In this document: positions 44,755 through 54,911 of the stretch, piece after piece | Position numbering within the stretch: position 1 is the stretch's first letter | Layout: every line of letters starts with the position of its first letter | Notes under the pieces: model-generated | What the model saw: only the letters and a program-made list of their open reading frames with translations | Database searches by the model: none | What the model was told of the DNA's origin: nothing | NCBI GenBank assembly: GCA_034509495.1 | Contig: CM067521.1 | Span: 20,894,984 to 20,958,983 of the forward strand | Direction of reading: 5' to 3' | Origin: Acestrorhynchus altus | Lineage: Eukaryota > Chordata > Actinopteri > Characiformes > Acestrorhynchidae | Length of the DNA: 64,000 nt | Position numbers and translations under genes: made by a program

Positions 44755-45490
44755 GGGGCATGCAAACGTCTTGACACCCCGGTCAAATTGTCTGATACTG
44801 CGAACAGATAAGTGAGTAGACCATTCACAATCTTCAAAATCAGTGTTAAACATTTCATTATTTTGTACAATTTTACAGTTAAAAAGGGATGTACCATGCA
44901 GATGTTTGGGCACCACAAGAGATTTGAGCTCTCAAATGGCTTTTAAGTGCCTTAATTAGCATGTTGGGGTTATGACATCACAGTCATTGTTAGAAAAGGC
45001 CCTTTATGAGCTTTATTTTTCCTCTAAATAGCTGCCTAACACTCTAAAAAAATAAAATGATATAAAAAGATATAAAAAGGTATCAAAATATACTTCCAAA
45101 GTGAGGAGCACATTCACATGGTTGTAGCAAGGAAAGGGACTTGTAAAAATGTGGGTTATATTTCTACCCCCATAGAGTAAAGTCCGAGCATGGAGATGGA
45201 GATGCTGGGCTGGTGGTGGGGTGCACAGGATTGGTTTTATAAGACACATTGAGGACAGGAGACATGTGGGAGAGGTCATTCACCCAAACTTTACTTATTA
45301 ACTCCATGTAAAGCATTCGTAATGTAATTAGGTCCACTAAATTCATGAAGACTGAGCAAACACTGGAGGGGTGGTGCACTGTTCTACTGTGCAGCAACAC
45401 CTGCACAAATATTAACTTCACCGAAGACACATCCAAAGAAAAACAACAACAAAATTCAGCTTCAGGTGTTTTCAAAATAAAGGCATTTTT
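44755..45490 (+). mobile_element. Tc1-like transposon remnant ('gcaaacgtttgggcacc' type), 5' part
   Basis: Left terminus near 44758 (GGCATGCAAACGTCTTGACA), then 'ccggtcaaattgtctga', 'catgttggggttatgacatc' and 'acagtcattgttagaaaagg'. Near 45350-45470 there is decayed transposase-coding sequence ('ctgttctactgtgcagcaac', 'aaaattcagcttcaggtgtt'). The catalytic C-terminal part and right terminus are missing. It is the same terminal family as 49963-50820. Confidence 0.6.
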
Positions 45491-45576
45491 GATTTTTTTC
45501 TTCTTGTTACTTAGATATTAACAAAATGTTTTTTTGCCTTTTGAAAACTGGATTATCTTTTTAACCATAAGAGATG

Positions 45577-45945
45577 CACGGTATGTCCAAAGGTTTGCAG
45601 ACACTTAATAGACATTCGTCTATTGACCATTGCACTCAATGCTGACACAGATGTGCAAATGCACACAAGTTATCTAGTCCCTGTATAGAAGTGCTGTCAA
45701 TAAAATATGACTCTATGGAGCAGATAAACAAACAAGTAAACACAAACGTATTGGTACCATGCCTAATGCCAGGCATGGGCTACATGGGTAACAAGCCCCT
45801 CGCTGGAGTGATGGCGCTCCATCCAGTACTTTTGGGATGAGTTGGGAATTTGGGCATACAATCAGCCAGTGGTCATCCAACACCCGACCTTACTAACACT
45901 CATCACTAAATGCAATCAAATCCTAACAAAGCACTGTAATACTGT
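45577..45945 (-). mobile_element. Family B element (copy B7), minus strand
   Basis: The 3' terminus in reverse, 'cacggtatgtccaaaggttt', then 'gctgacacagatgtgcaaat', 'ctagtccctgtatagaagt', 'ggtaccatgcctaatgccag', 'atccagtacttttgggatga' and 'actaaatgcaatcaaatcct'. The 5' terminus is missing. Confidence 0.75.
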
Positions 45946-46079
45946 ACTGCAATACATTTGATTTCAGAAACAACAATGAATGAGCACATGTTCAGGATCT
46001 TAACCAGGAGTGTCCATACTTGTACACCACTGCATGCTGTTTTTTGCAGATTGGTGATGCTTTATTAAGCGCATCTCTT

Positions 46080-46660
46080 TTTGCAGTATCTGAGCTGATA
46101 CAGGAGATGCCTTTAAGCAAGTTTCCTTTTCAGATCTAAATTGATGTCCAATCTACTTGCCTTGAGCAGCGGAACAGTTGGGCTGCTAATAACTTGCAAA
46201 TTCTGAAGGAGGGCACTGCATGTGTCACCTTCTCAAGCATGCGAACAAATCTCGATTTGCAACACTGACGCATGGCTGAGCACGCAGCTGACTCCTTGCC
46301 AGCCCACAGGGCCATGAAGACATGACTTCTGCCTTCTGTGAGCCCTTCACTGCAAACCAGCCTGACGTCTTTATTAGGCTCAAACATTCTGAATGGCGGA
46401 TTGGTTTGTGTTTACGTGTGTACATATTCCAAATGAACAGGTGGTGACATCTGTGCTGCCCAGCACATTGCCTCCTGCAATTGCTCCTCTGGTCCTCTAA
46501 TCAAATAGCTCTGGACCTCAGCTTCTACAATGATGCGAATAGCTAAATTGCATTTGCTTTGTCATGGGACCATCAACACTCCTCCATTACTCGAGGGGAG
46601 AAACAATGTTGCGCGACTTCAAAAAGATCTCATTTGCATTGGCAAGTCAATGAAATAGAG
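46080..46660. other. Unique block, candidate conserved noncoding element
   Basis: No repeat similarity within the window. It contains several transcription-factor-like cores: an octamer-type ATTTGCAT at about 46631, another TTGCATTTGC at about 46550, and CTAATCAAAT and CTAATAACT motifs. The motif clustering suggests a developmental enhancer, but conservation was not tested. The minus frames here (46136-46425) lack exon borders. Confidence 0.3.
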
Positions 46661-47120
46661 ATGGTGTTTATTTTCAGAGACAAAAAGAATAACAAAAGTA
46701 TGAGGATGTAAAAAGAAAATATGAGTAATATGCTCATGAATAACTGAACCCATAAATAGTCTTCAAGCCATTACAGTGTTAATGGTACCTTTGTTTGTTG
46801 CCACAAGGAAAATGCCTGACAATTGTTGTTTTTTGATAACAAAGTGTAGTTTTTATAATTCTTTCTGACAAAGAATTATTCTCCACTATTTTATCTTAAC
46901 CTGTAAAACCCGAGATCCACACTTTGCAGGCAGTTACATGCTATTTTCTAGGCAACTCAGGATTAGAGTCATTTATAGACATGATAAACTACAAGACCTA
47001 TGGTGGTCTCATCATTGTGTGATGATCTGTGAGTAATCCAGCTGGAAAAACATGTAAAATTAAATTTACAACTGAATTAAATCCCAGTTTAAATGTCCAA
47101 TGCATGTTTACTGCTTTGTC

Positions 47121-47122
<2 letters not shown>
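46661..47122. other. Non-coding stretch, nothing recognised
   Basis: No exon or repeat seen. Confidence 0.35.

Positions 47123-47191
<69 letters not shown>
47123..47191. repeat. (TA)n microsatellite
   Basis: About 34 pure TA units. The poly Tyr-Ile frames through it are artefacts. Confidence 0.97.
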
Positions 47192-47193
<2 letters not shown>

Positions 47194-47399
47194 TCAACCT
47201 GCATGGAAACTCAGGCAGGGCTGATGATGTCACTGACCTAGATAATGGATTATAAAGGAAAATGATAAGGAAGGGCCTGTTTGGTCTTTTTATTTGCTCA
47301 CACAGAAGTTAAAATTTCAGAATAAAAGTCATGAGAAGGGATAATACTGATGCATACAAAATGTTCATGTTGTTTTTTTTATTTTACTTGGACCACTGA

Positions 47400-47990
47400 G
47401 TATTTTGAAGAACTTATTATAATAAGTATCTATAATAATAACATCTTTCCCTCCATCATGTCCCAAGCTGTCCCTGCTGCCTGGCTGATGCCTGGTCATG
47501 CCCATTTGTGGCTGGGTGCTATTTACCTGCTCTCCCCTCCGTAATATATACTTAAACCTTCCTAACCCTTTGCTTTTCCCTTCCGTCTGTTTTCTTTCTA
47601 TTTCTTTCCCAAATACTGAGATGCCCTCTCCCGACTGATCTACTTGATGTCACTTGACCCGGCATCCCACTAACCCACTGCCCCACTGCCCTCCAACACT
47701 GACCTCATTTGGGATTGCTTTGGCCCACTCATTCCACATTAGAGACTCCACTGCCAGCTTATGAATGTTTAACCAGTATGGACTTCCATATTAACACTGA
47801 GCTTAGACTGAGGATGGGTTCCCCTTTTGAGCCTTGGTTCCTCTCAAGGTTTCTTCCTCTTAGTCTGAGGGAGTTTTTCCTTGCCACCGTTGCCTGTTTG
47901 CTTACTCGACTGAAGCTTGGACCCGGATTTCTGTAAAGTTGCTTTGTGACAATGCGTTTGTTGTAAAAAGTGCTTTATAAAAAAGAACTT
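47400..47990 (+). mobile_element. Dispersed repeat with LINE-like 3' tail
   Basis: From about 47700 on it reads 'ctccactgccagcttatgaa', 'taaccagtatggacttccat', 'ctctcaaggtttcttcctct', 'ctgagggagtttttccttgc', 'gctttgtgacaatg' and 'aaaagtgctttataaa'. I recall this series from many teleost repeats. The same tail lies in reverse at 60083-60300. The 5' boundary is uncertain, and no coding sequence remains. Confidence 0.6.
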
Positions 47991-48680
47991 TGAATGACTT
48001 CAGCTCATAAACACTTTAGATGTTCAATTCTGAGATATAAACTTTTAGTTCTTATGCATAGGCACTAGTTAATTTGCTACAGTTTGTCAAATTCATACAA
48101 AATATACTATCAATTTCAGTAGCAAAGGATTTCCTGAAAATAACTACATCTGGTATGTGAGACTATCCTATAAATACTTTCTTTGGTGAATAAAAGTAAT
48201 TCAGACTAAGAAAACATCCTGCAAAATTGACCAAAGTGTACAAAATAGTACAAAATACTGACAGTTTATTTCACAATTTATAGGTAGGCAGGCACTCTGA
48301 ATATGAATGTGCACCAGCACATTTTAAAAATACACCCTCTTTAATAGAGCATGTGGAGAATCTTGTGTTCAAGCTGGGAGAGGAGTGTTCATGTTGCAGC
48401 ATCCTACATGGATCACTGCTGTTTGACTTCCCAGTTTGTACAGTTTGCACTATGCTGATCGCACAACCTATCCAAAAACCCAGCTGGCAAGGATAATTCA
48501 TTTCCACCCTTTCTCCTGCTAATGGAGATATAGGATACCTATATTATACTAAGGATTTTCCCCTTTCAGCCCAAAGCCTGTTTGCTTATGAAGGATCAGC
48601 TCTGGAGTGGCCTGGGGAGCAAGAGTGGCAGACGCCTTGGTCCTGTGTGTTTGTGTTCTCTTCCTCCTCCACTGACCCAG
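47991..48680. other. Non-coding stretch, nothing recognised
   Basis: Ends in the pyrimidine tract TTCTCTTCCTCCTCCACTGA before ACCCAG (48680), a good splice acceptor for the next entry. Confidence 0.35.
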
Positions 48681-48826
48681 ACGAAGAACTTCTGACAGGA
48701 AGATTAATTCCATCTCTGTGGCACAGCGGATGCTGGAGGAAGAGTCCTCAGCTGGCCCAAGGAAAACAAATTTAGTACAGATACAGAAACGCGCCGGTTC
48801 CTCTCGTCCGCCAGTGCAAGGGAAAG
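48681..48826 (+). CDS. Candidate internal exon; strand ambiguous
   Basis: Plus reading: acceptor CCTCCTCCACTGACCCAG, 146 bases, then AAAG before GTAGAC (donor). One frame stays open for 48 codons, with charged, protein-like sequence including ISVAQRMLEEESSAGPRK and NLVQIQKRAGSSRPPV. The other two frames stop. The block is locally richer in CpG. Minus reading: TACTAAATTTGTTTTCCTTGGGCCAG is an equally good branch point and acceptor at about 48755, leading to a shorter open segment (EDSSSSIRCATEMELIFLSEVLRL) with a GTCAGT donor. Only one can be right. The plus reading has the longer frame. No homologue is recognised. Confidence 0.35.
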
Positions 48827-48829
48827 GTA

Positions 48830-49388
48830 GACACTTTAAATGCCATAGAGATGAAACGACAACAAGACTTCTTGAAGAGAAGAAATAATGTTCATTTCTG
48901 GCCGAAAACAATTTTAATGCAAGTTCACGTAAATGATCGTTAAATGATCTAAATGATTAAACTCGTATTACCCAGGCATCTCACTGGCCCGCAGGACATT
49001 CTTCTGAATTAAAGCCCTGGCCTTCAGAGTCAATGTTAAACAACTGCTATAAACAATGTCTCTGTAGAACAACATTTTTCCTCCCAGACAAAATTATGGC
49101 TGCTCAATATTATGACTGATTGTACCCCAGTCATAACAATCTTTACTCGTTTATCTTTGAACCGGATCATTAATAACTACACTGTGCATTGAACACATGG
49201 GGTCTGTTATAAATAAGTTTTTTCCTGTGGTTGTATGATTACCGTTTTCTTGCGTAAGTTGTGAGTGCTGGCTCACGGCAAAGAAGTGTAAATTATTGGA
49301 GTTCAAGCAAGGGCGCCAGATGGATGGGACAATCTATTTGCAAAGTTGTGCAAGCATTTAACATTCTTCAATGTCATACATGTACTGG

Positions 49389-49390
<2 letters not shown>
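48830..49390. other. Non-coding stretch, nothing recognised
   Basis: No exon or repeat seen. Confidence 0.35.

Positions 49391-49457
<67 letters not shown>
49391..49457. repeat. (TA)n microsatellite
   Basis: About 33 pure units, very similar in length to the array at 47123. Confidence 0.97.
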
Positions 49458-49465
<8 letters not shown>

Positions 49466-49822
49466 GACATTACCACCCACACTGGACAGTGCAGTGGGTG
49501 GTAATAATTATGGCCAGCAGCGTCTGGCTACAACTGTCTGTTCAAGGCGACTTTTGCAGAAATCACATCCACAATCAGTACAGGAGTATCACATACAGTT
49601 CTTTAGCTTACAAGGGATAAGGCAAAAGTCATGGGACAAAAGCTTTCAGTGTATACTGTGTTTTGAATTAGGTTATGAACAAAAATTACCTTTTCATAAT
49701 TTTCCATTTTAGATGCTTTTCATATGTATTATATTTTGCAAAATGTTGGCTTTTTTAAAATGAAGTAGTTAATGTAGATTCTGTTGCTAATCAAACAATT
49801 ATTTTTTTTATCTATCTTTCTA

Positions 49823-49947
49823 CTTCTGTACTGTACTGATGCTGAATTCCATGCTGCTACTGGAACCTTAATTTCCCTGAAGGAACCCTCCCAAGGGATC
49901 AATACAGTTCTATTCTATTCTATTCTATTCTATTCTATTCTATTCTA
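49823..49947 (+). mobile_element. LINE-like 3' tail ending in (TTCTA)n
   Basis: 'cttctgtactgtactgatgc', 'ctactggaaccttaatttcc' and 'ctcccaagggatcaata' precede seven TTCTA pentamers (49909-49947). The same non-repetitive part is at 63745-63842. A conserved body followed by a variable short tandem tail is what 3'-end-recognising non-LTR elements leave behind. Confidence 0.65.
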
Positions 49948-49962
49948 AACACAATATAAACA

Positions 49963-50820
49963 TGCAAAGTTTGGGCACCACCGTTACTAACTTACTAACA
50001 GAAATTGCATGCATTTTTTCTTTGTAAACAGCCTTTAGTTTGAGACATTTTTGTGCTGACTTGTATGTACAGCTTGTTTAATGTGTGTTATGTCAGGGGA
50101 CTGTGAGGATGTTTTTCCGAAGGAAAAGTCTCTTCAGTTTGTTTCTCTTCAGGGTGCCGTTGTGACTTTGAAGTGGGTCATTATCCTTCTGTAGAAGCCA
50201 TCTCTTTGCTGGAATCCATGTTTCCCTCCACTTGTGCAGTATTGTCAATCCTAATGGTGGCAACACAAAGCATGACACACCACCTGTGTCCTTGGTTTGC
50301 AGTTCCTTACTTTCTGCATACTTTCAGCTTTTATTTCCAGAACTCTGGCTTGAGTGGATGTCAAGTGGTTTCGCTGTTCATTCGTTTGACTGGGGGATTC
50401 GTTTGTTTCAAAGACTGAGATTCAGTAATGGGGGTAGCGGGGTCCTATTCTTCAACACTTCAATGCCCCGGTTCCTGTGGTTATGTTCAAAACTGAGGAC
50501 AATTGTTTCAGGGAAGCAAAGACCTGGGGCTATAGCCCTGTAGCGTGGGCCTAATACTTCCCCTGATTGGTGATATGTCTCAGGTCTGATTACTAATTAA
50601 GTCAGTATTTCTAATGTATTTCTAATGCCTTGGGTGTGCAATGTTTTGCACAGGCCATACACAACAATTGCGATTTTTGTAATGAAAGGCAGAGAACTGT
50701 GCATTAGGATTCATAGATTGTGTTTTAGGTTTGAGTAGCTACAGAAGCTGTTTATAACTTCTCATTAGAAAATAGAACAGAATGTATGATTTGGCAAACG
50801 GTGCCCAAAATTAGCATAAG
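49963..50820 (-). mobile_element. Tc1-like transposon remnant with both inverted ends
   Basis: The left end ATGCAAAGTTTGGGCACC (about 49961-49980) pairs with the right end GGTGCCCAAAATTAGCAT (about 50800-50820). Inside, the minus frame 50093-50278 encodes 'AKRWLLQKDNDPLQSHN', recognisable as the conserved Gln-x-Asn-Asp-Pro segment that holds the second catalytic Asp of Tc1 transposases. It is much shorter than a full element, with stops in all frames. Same terminal type as 44755-45490. Confidence 0.7.
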
Positions 50821-51505
50821 ATTGTGTATTCTCATGTTTACAATACTACATACAAGGTGTGTCTGCGCTTTTTTTTCCCCTCTTCATTCTGAACTCATTT
50901 AAATGGACCCAGGATGCTGTAAACTGACGTAAGCCATTATACACTGTATCTCATCTATGAAGACAAATGATGTCTAGGGGAGCATGCACAGGGGTGACAG
51001 GCCGTACAGTGCCATTGGCTAGAGACAGAGGAAGAGTACAACATAAGACGGATGTTCATGGATTGCGTGGTCTGGCTGTGATCTATAGCCCTGTGTTCCT
51101 TGTTTCCAGGTGAGTGACTAAGTCATGTGTTCAAGTCTCATTAGCAATCAGTCTCACTGTGCAACTGCAACATGGCACCTTGACCAAATAAGAGGAGAGT
51201 AAAGGACAGGACAGGACAGCACAATACATCCACAACAGAGGAGTTATTTAGAATGAACCTATAAAAGACTTGAGGGTTAAAACCTGCAAAGTATCTAAAA
51301 TAAGCAGAAAAAGAATATTTTCTTTGTGTGATGATAAATAGTATCACAAATTATAATACAAGAATTGGAAATATATGATGTAGACTACCAATGTAGTACA
51401 AATATAACCTAGTATACACAAGTATACTTGTACCACAGTATGCATGCATTGAAGTGCACGGAAATGCATACGTAAATATATAATGTATTAAAACCTTATT
51501 ATAAG
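50821..51505. other. Non-coding stretch containing the recursive-splice motif
   Basis: No repeat recognised. The only notable item is the motif at 51109/51110, listed separately. Confidence 0.35.
51090..51116 (+). other. Recursive-splice-type site (acceptor fused to donor)
   Basis: CCTGTGTTCCTTGTTTCCAG (51090-51109) is a strong pyrimidine-rich acceptor followed at once by GTGAGTGAC, a consensus donor. A 3' and 5' splice site that share a boundary with no exon between them is the signature of recursive splicing, known from very long vertebrate introns. One motif in 64 kb may also arise by chance. Confidence 0.35.
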
Positions 51506-51868
51506 AGCTGTTGGCTGGATATTTCAGGGTTGGTGGACCATTCTCAATCTGGCAGTAACAATGAGGTGTTCAAAAACTCGAATCAGCACTGCTGTGTCTG
51601 ATCCGCTCATAGAAGCACAAACGCACAAAACATGCTACCGCCTTGTAGGTTGAACTCTAGTGCTGAGAATGACCCTCCACCCACATTATTTCTGCTCTGT
51701 GGTGGTCCTGAAGCTCCTAGAATTCGCATTCACCAAAGAATGCAGAATAGTTACAGTCTGTAACAAAAGAACTTACTAAGTGTTTGTATACGGTAAGTAG
51801 AGATGATAAAATGGACAATGAGTAAATAAACAAGTGGGAGGTGTTAATGTTATGGTTGACCAGTATAA
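51506..51868. mobile_element. Family A element, centre and right arm (copy A6)
   Basis: 'gctgttggctggatattt', 'ggttggtggaccattctc', 'cactgctgtgtctgatc', 'tagtgctgagaatgaccctc', 'ctgctctgtggtggtcctg', then the right terminus 'aatgttatggttgaccagta'. The left arm is lost. Confidence 0.75.
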
Positions 51869-52380
51869 GAGGATGAATATTCCTTTGAAAGAATGGCTGC
51901 AAACCACTAAAATACAGCAAAAAGTTTCAGTCAAATCGAAGTGAAGAAGGGCTGTGTTTTTGTCTCTGTTAACAGTCTAATGAGTATGATTGAGTATGAT
52001 TGAGTATGACTGACATGGGGGCACTGAAAATGACACTAAATCCAGGGCAGAACTCTTACTCTGAGCCACTTGATAAATACAAGCCTTCCATATTTCTGCC
52101 AGCCCTGATATCAGACCCTCTAAATCGACACAATACTCTTCAGGGGCTGTGGCAGCCATCGTAAAACATCACATTACAGTCGGATGAGGAGCGAATTCCA
52201 TTCTGTGTGGCCAGTATAGTGCTTACAGCAGTTCAGTAATAATGAACAGTTAGTTGTAATGACAAGGTATCCAAGGAACTCCAGAAGGAAGTCCTTCTTC
52301 GTGTCAGTGGAGCAGAGTGACAAACCATTCTATTCTTACACTCTACCTCTATATCAGCTGGACTGGACCGATCTGAAAGA
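51869..52380. other. Non-coding stretch, nothing recognised
   Basis: Three tandem copies of TGAGTATGAT/C at 51981-52010 are the only pattern seen. Confidence 0.4.
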
Positions 52381-52480
52381 TGTACACTCTTACAAATAAT
52401 GGTGCTTCAAATGGTTCTTTGACACATATCATAAGAGAACCACTTCTGGCTCCACAAAGAACCATGTTTGTTATAGAAAT
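52381..52480. repeat. AGAACC-type inverted repeat fragment (family F)
   Basis: 'aaatggttctttgacacat', 'aagagaaccacttctggct' and 'caaagaaccatgttt' are the words of family F (main copy 61760-62300). A second small patch with 'aaatggttctttatggaacc' is at 53199-53240. Confidence 0.55.
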
Positions 52481-52847
52481 GTGTAAAATTGAAGAGCATG
52501 ACCTTTTAAATTGCATCAAAAGAAGTTTCTGTAGACCTTTCACACCCACGTCTCTTGGTGCTTTCATACATTCCTTTGGTTCACACTTTCTGACCTTTCA
52601 ATTTTTCAAAATAGCAGGTGTCAAAGTTGGTCTGGACTAAAGAACCAAAATTTGGTCCCACTAGGATAGGTGTTCTTGGCCTCAATCAAACTAAATTATG
52701 GTTCAGTTTGTTTGCTCTTGGACTTTCAGACCAGTTACAAGAAGTTGAAGCAGTTTATCATCACTCGTTTAAGAATAGACAAACCTAAAATGAGGTAAAT
52801 AAGCTGCAGGAGCATGTGGTGACAACCTGCATTGATAATTGTACAAG

Positions 52848-53135
52848 CTTCCATCCATTATTTTTTATCTGCGTCTTTATGGTAAGGGTCACCATGGGTT
52901 TGAAGCCTACCCAGAAACGGGGTATAACACAGACATTCACTTATACCCTCATACCTAGGGGCAATTTAACACAGCCAATTCTCATACTGTGTGCATTTTT
53001 TGGAGGCAGGAGGAAACCATAGTATCTGGAGGAAACCAACACCAACAAGGGGAGAACACATGCCACACTATAGTGTAAAGATTGATCTCAGAACCCCAGG
53101 CCTCTGAAGCTTACATGCACTACCAGCAGTGCCAC
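52848..53135 (-). mobile_element. SINE family S3, minus strand
   Basis: In reverse it holds the body words 'gggcaatttaacacagccaa', 'ggaggcaggaggaaaccata', 'ggggagaacacatgccacac' and 'gattgatctcagaacccca' (reverse of a decayed B box). I recall this order from tRNA-derived SINEs widespread in fish. The plus-strand fragment at 62528-62690 overlaps the head part. Confidence 0.6.
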
Positions 53136-53239
53136 ATATAATCAATGTGACATATACATGAACCTTGGTCCAGAATCTAAGGTGTGAAAACTCCCTTTAC
53201 AAATGGTTCTTTATGGAACCAAAATTGGTTGTTCTATGG

Positions 53240-53330
53240 CAGAGGTCACTAATAGATGGACTGTGGTCTGGGTCTAGACCCAGAGGCTGTCCTACCTGAA
53301 CCTGGACCTAAAAAAGAAAAAACACTGAGA
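53240..53330 (+). mobile_element. hAT-like element 5' end
   Basis: 'ggcagaggtcactaatagat', 'ggactgtggtctgggtctag' and 'cccagaggctgtcctacctg' resemble the 5' end of a hAT element with a CAGAGGTC start, as I remember it from fish. No right end is placed. Confidence 0.4.
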
Positions 53331-53897
53331 ACTAGGTTTTAGTAACTTTAGTAAGGTTTTAGAAACTGAGTTTAATTTTTACAGACAAAACTGTTCTAAA
53401 GGTTTGGTGCTCCAGGAAATTCATCAATCGCATAAACTGTACATGTCACATGTGATACTATTAGAACCAAGAATTGTGACAGATAATGCCATCTCATCCT
53501 GGGTCCTATTGAAACGTTACATTATAAATGAGATAAAAGCTCTTTTGAGACACTTTTGCGAAGTGTGTTATGTGTGGAAAAAACAGACATAATAAATGAG
53601 GAGGCAGATCACAAGTTTAACAAAAAGAGACAATCAGCTTGCTGGTTCCACCAAGAGCAGAACAGGGTTGACGGTATTATGGCATGAGTGGGGAAAAGCA
53701 GTAAAGTCAAGTGCCACTAAGAGACAAGTTTATTAAGCTTGTAATTTTATGATGCACATTTTTTCAGTTTTATTTTTTTAATTTTACTTGAAATGAGACA
53801 AGAATGTTCATTAAAGGTGTTTGTTATATTTAATTTGCCCAGTTCGGTGTGAAAACTTGCGATAAATATTGTTGAACGGTATAAAATTGTATTTTCC
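53331..53897. other. Non-coding stretch, possibly the interior of the hAT-like element
   Basis: No recognisable coding sequence; AT-rich towards the right. Confidence 0.3.
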
Positions 53898-54236
53898 CTC
53901 CCAATTAGGAACCCCATTAGGAATCTCCACCATCACATGGGATGCTCCCGGCACTAGGAGGGTGTGGACAAGCACATACTTCCTCCAATACATGTGAAGT
54001 CAGCCACCTTGTTTCTAACTGCTACCCTTGCAAAGAAGGCAACATGCTCAGAGGAAAGAGCTGGGTCTCCAGCTCTGATACAACAGCTAACGGCTAACAG
54101 ATGCATTGCACTGGGGAGAGCATGCCCGGTTTTCCTCTACTGGACTCCCACTGCCGACAGCATGACACAGGATTTGAACCTCTGCTCTGCGGATCATAGT
54201 GTTACCGCATTAGACCTCTTAGCCATTCAGAGCCAC
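53898..54236 (-). mobile_element. tRNA-derived SINE, family S1, best copy
   Basis: On the minus strand the head begins at about 54236 with GGCTCTGAATGGCTAAGAGG (box A: TGGCTAAGAGG) and continues to GGTTCAAATCC at about 54171-54181, a perfect B box. It then passes through a long conserved body ('atgctcagaggaaaga', 'cctccaatacatgtgaagtc', 'gatgctcccggcactaggag'). This identifies the other S1 copies (16840, 20117, 22905, 28640) as parts of one family about 340 bases long. The cloverleaf is degenerate, so it is not a functional tRNA. Confidence 0.75.
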
Positions 54237-54887
54237 TCTCAACATGTATATACAGAATATGGCTCTGAAGCGACATTATGATGTGCCAGACCTTGGCTTG
54301 AGGAAAATTTCGGAGACTTATCAAATTGTATTTTAATGCCCCTGTCCTGTAGCATCATTTTAAGCATCATTATTAAGATTATTGAGATACTGACAATGAT
54401 GCAAAAGCACAAATGATACAAAATACAAATGCCCCGAATGTCAATGTGCAGAATTAATATTATTCAGATCTCATTTTAGGTTAAGTGGCAAACTTTTCCA
54501 CACTTGCCTCCCGTACGACTTCTTCCATTCATCAAGAGACACTTTTTCCTCTCCCAATAATGAGACATAATGGATCCTGTGTATAGTCAACTGGTTCACT
54601 GGTGAATACTAATAGCTACTTACAGAGAAAACCACAATAAACAGCATTCTCACAGGCTCTGGGAAGAAGATTAATGCTTGAGATCTGTACACTGACGAAT
54701 GCAAAATCATTTCATTTTATCTGAGGGGACTGGAACAAAAGCAAACAAGACAAAAAACAAAGACAAACCAGCTTCCATTTAAATTGGACACAGCAAGTCA
54801 GACAATTCCAGCATCCCAAGCATGAGAGGCTGGATTATTGATATTCCCACCTCCTACATTTTTAGCATAAAATAAATGATTTACGCA
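54237..54887. other. Non-coding stretch, nothing recognised
   Basis: Unique-looking sequence without exon borders. Confidence 0.35.
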
Positions 54888-54911
54888 TACACACACACAC
54901 ACACACACACA
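54888..54911. repeat. (CA)n microsatellite, short
   Basis: About 12 CA units. Confidence 0.9.

Noticed and set aside
45013..45475. Overlapping minus frames of 88 and 103 codons
   Set aside because: They are antisense to the decayed Tc1-like element at 44755-45490.
54171..54236. Functional tRNA gene in the S1 copy
   Set aside because: Boxes A and B are present but the cloverleaf stems do not form; it belongs to a dispersed family.
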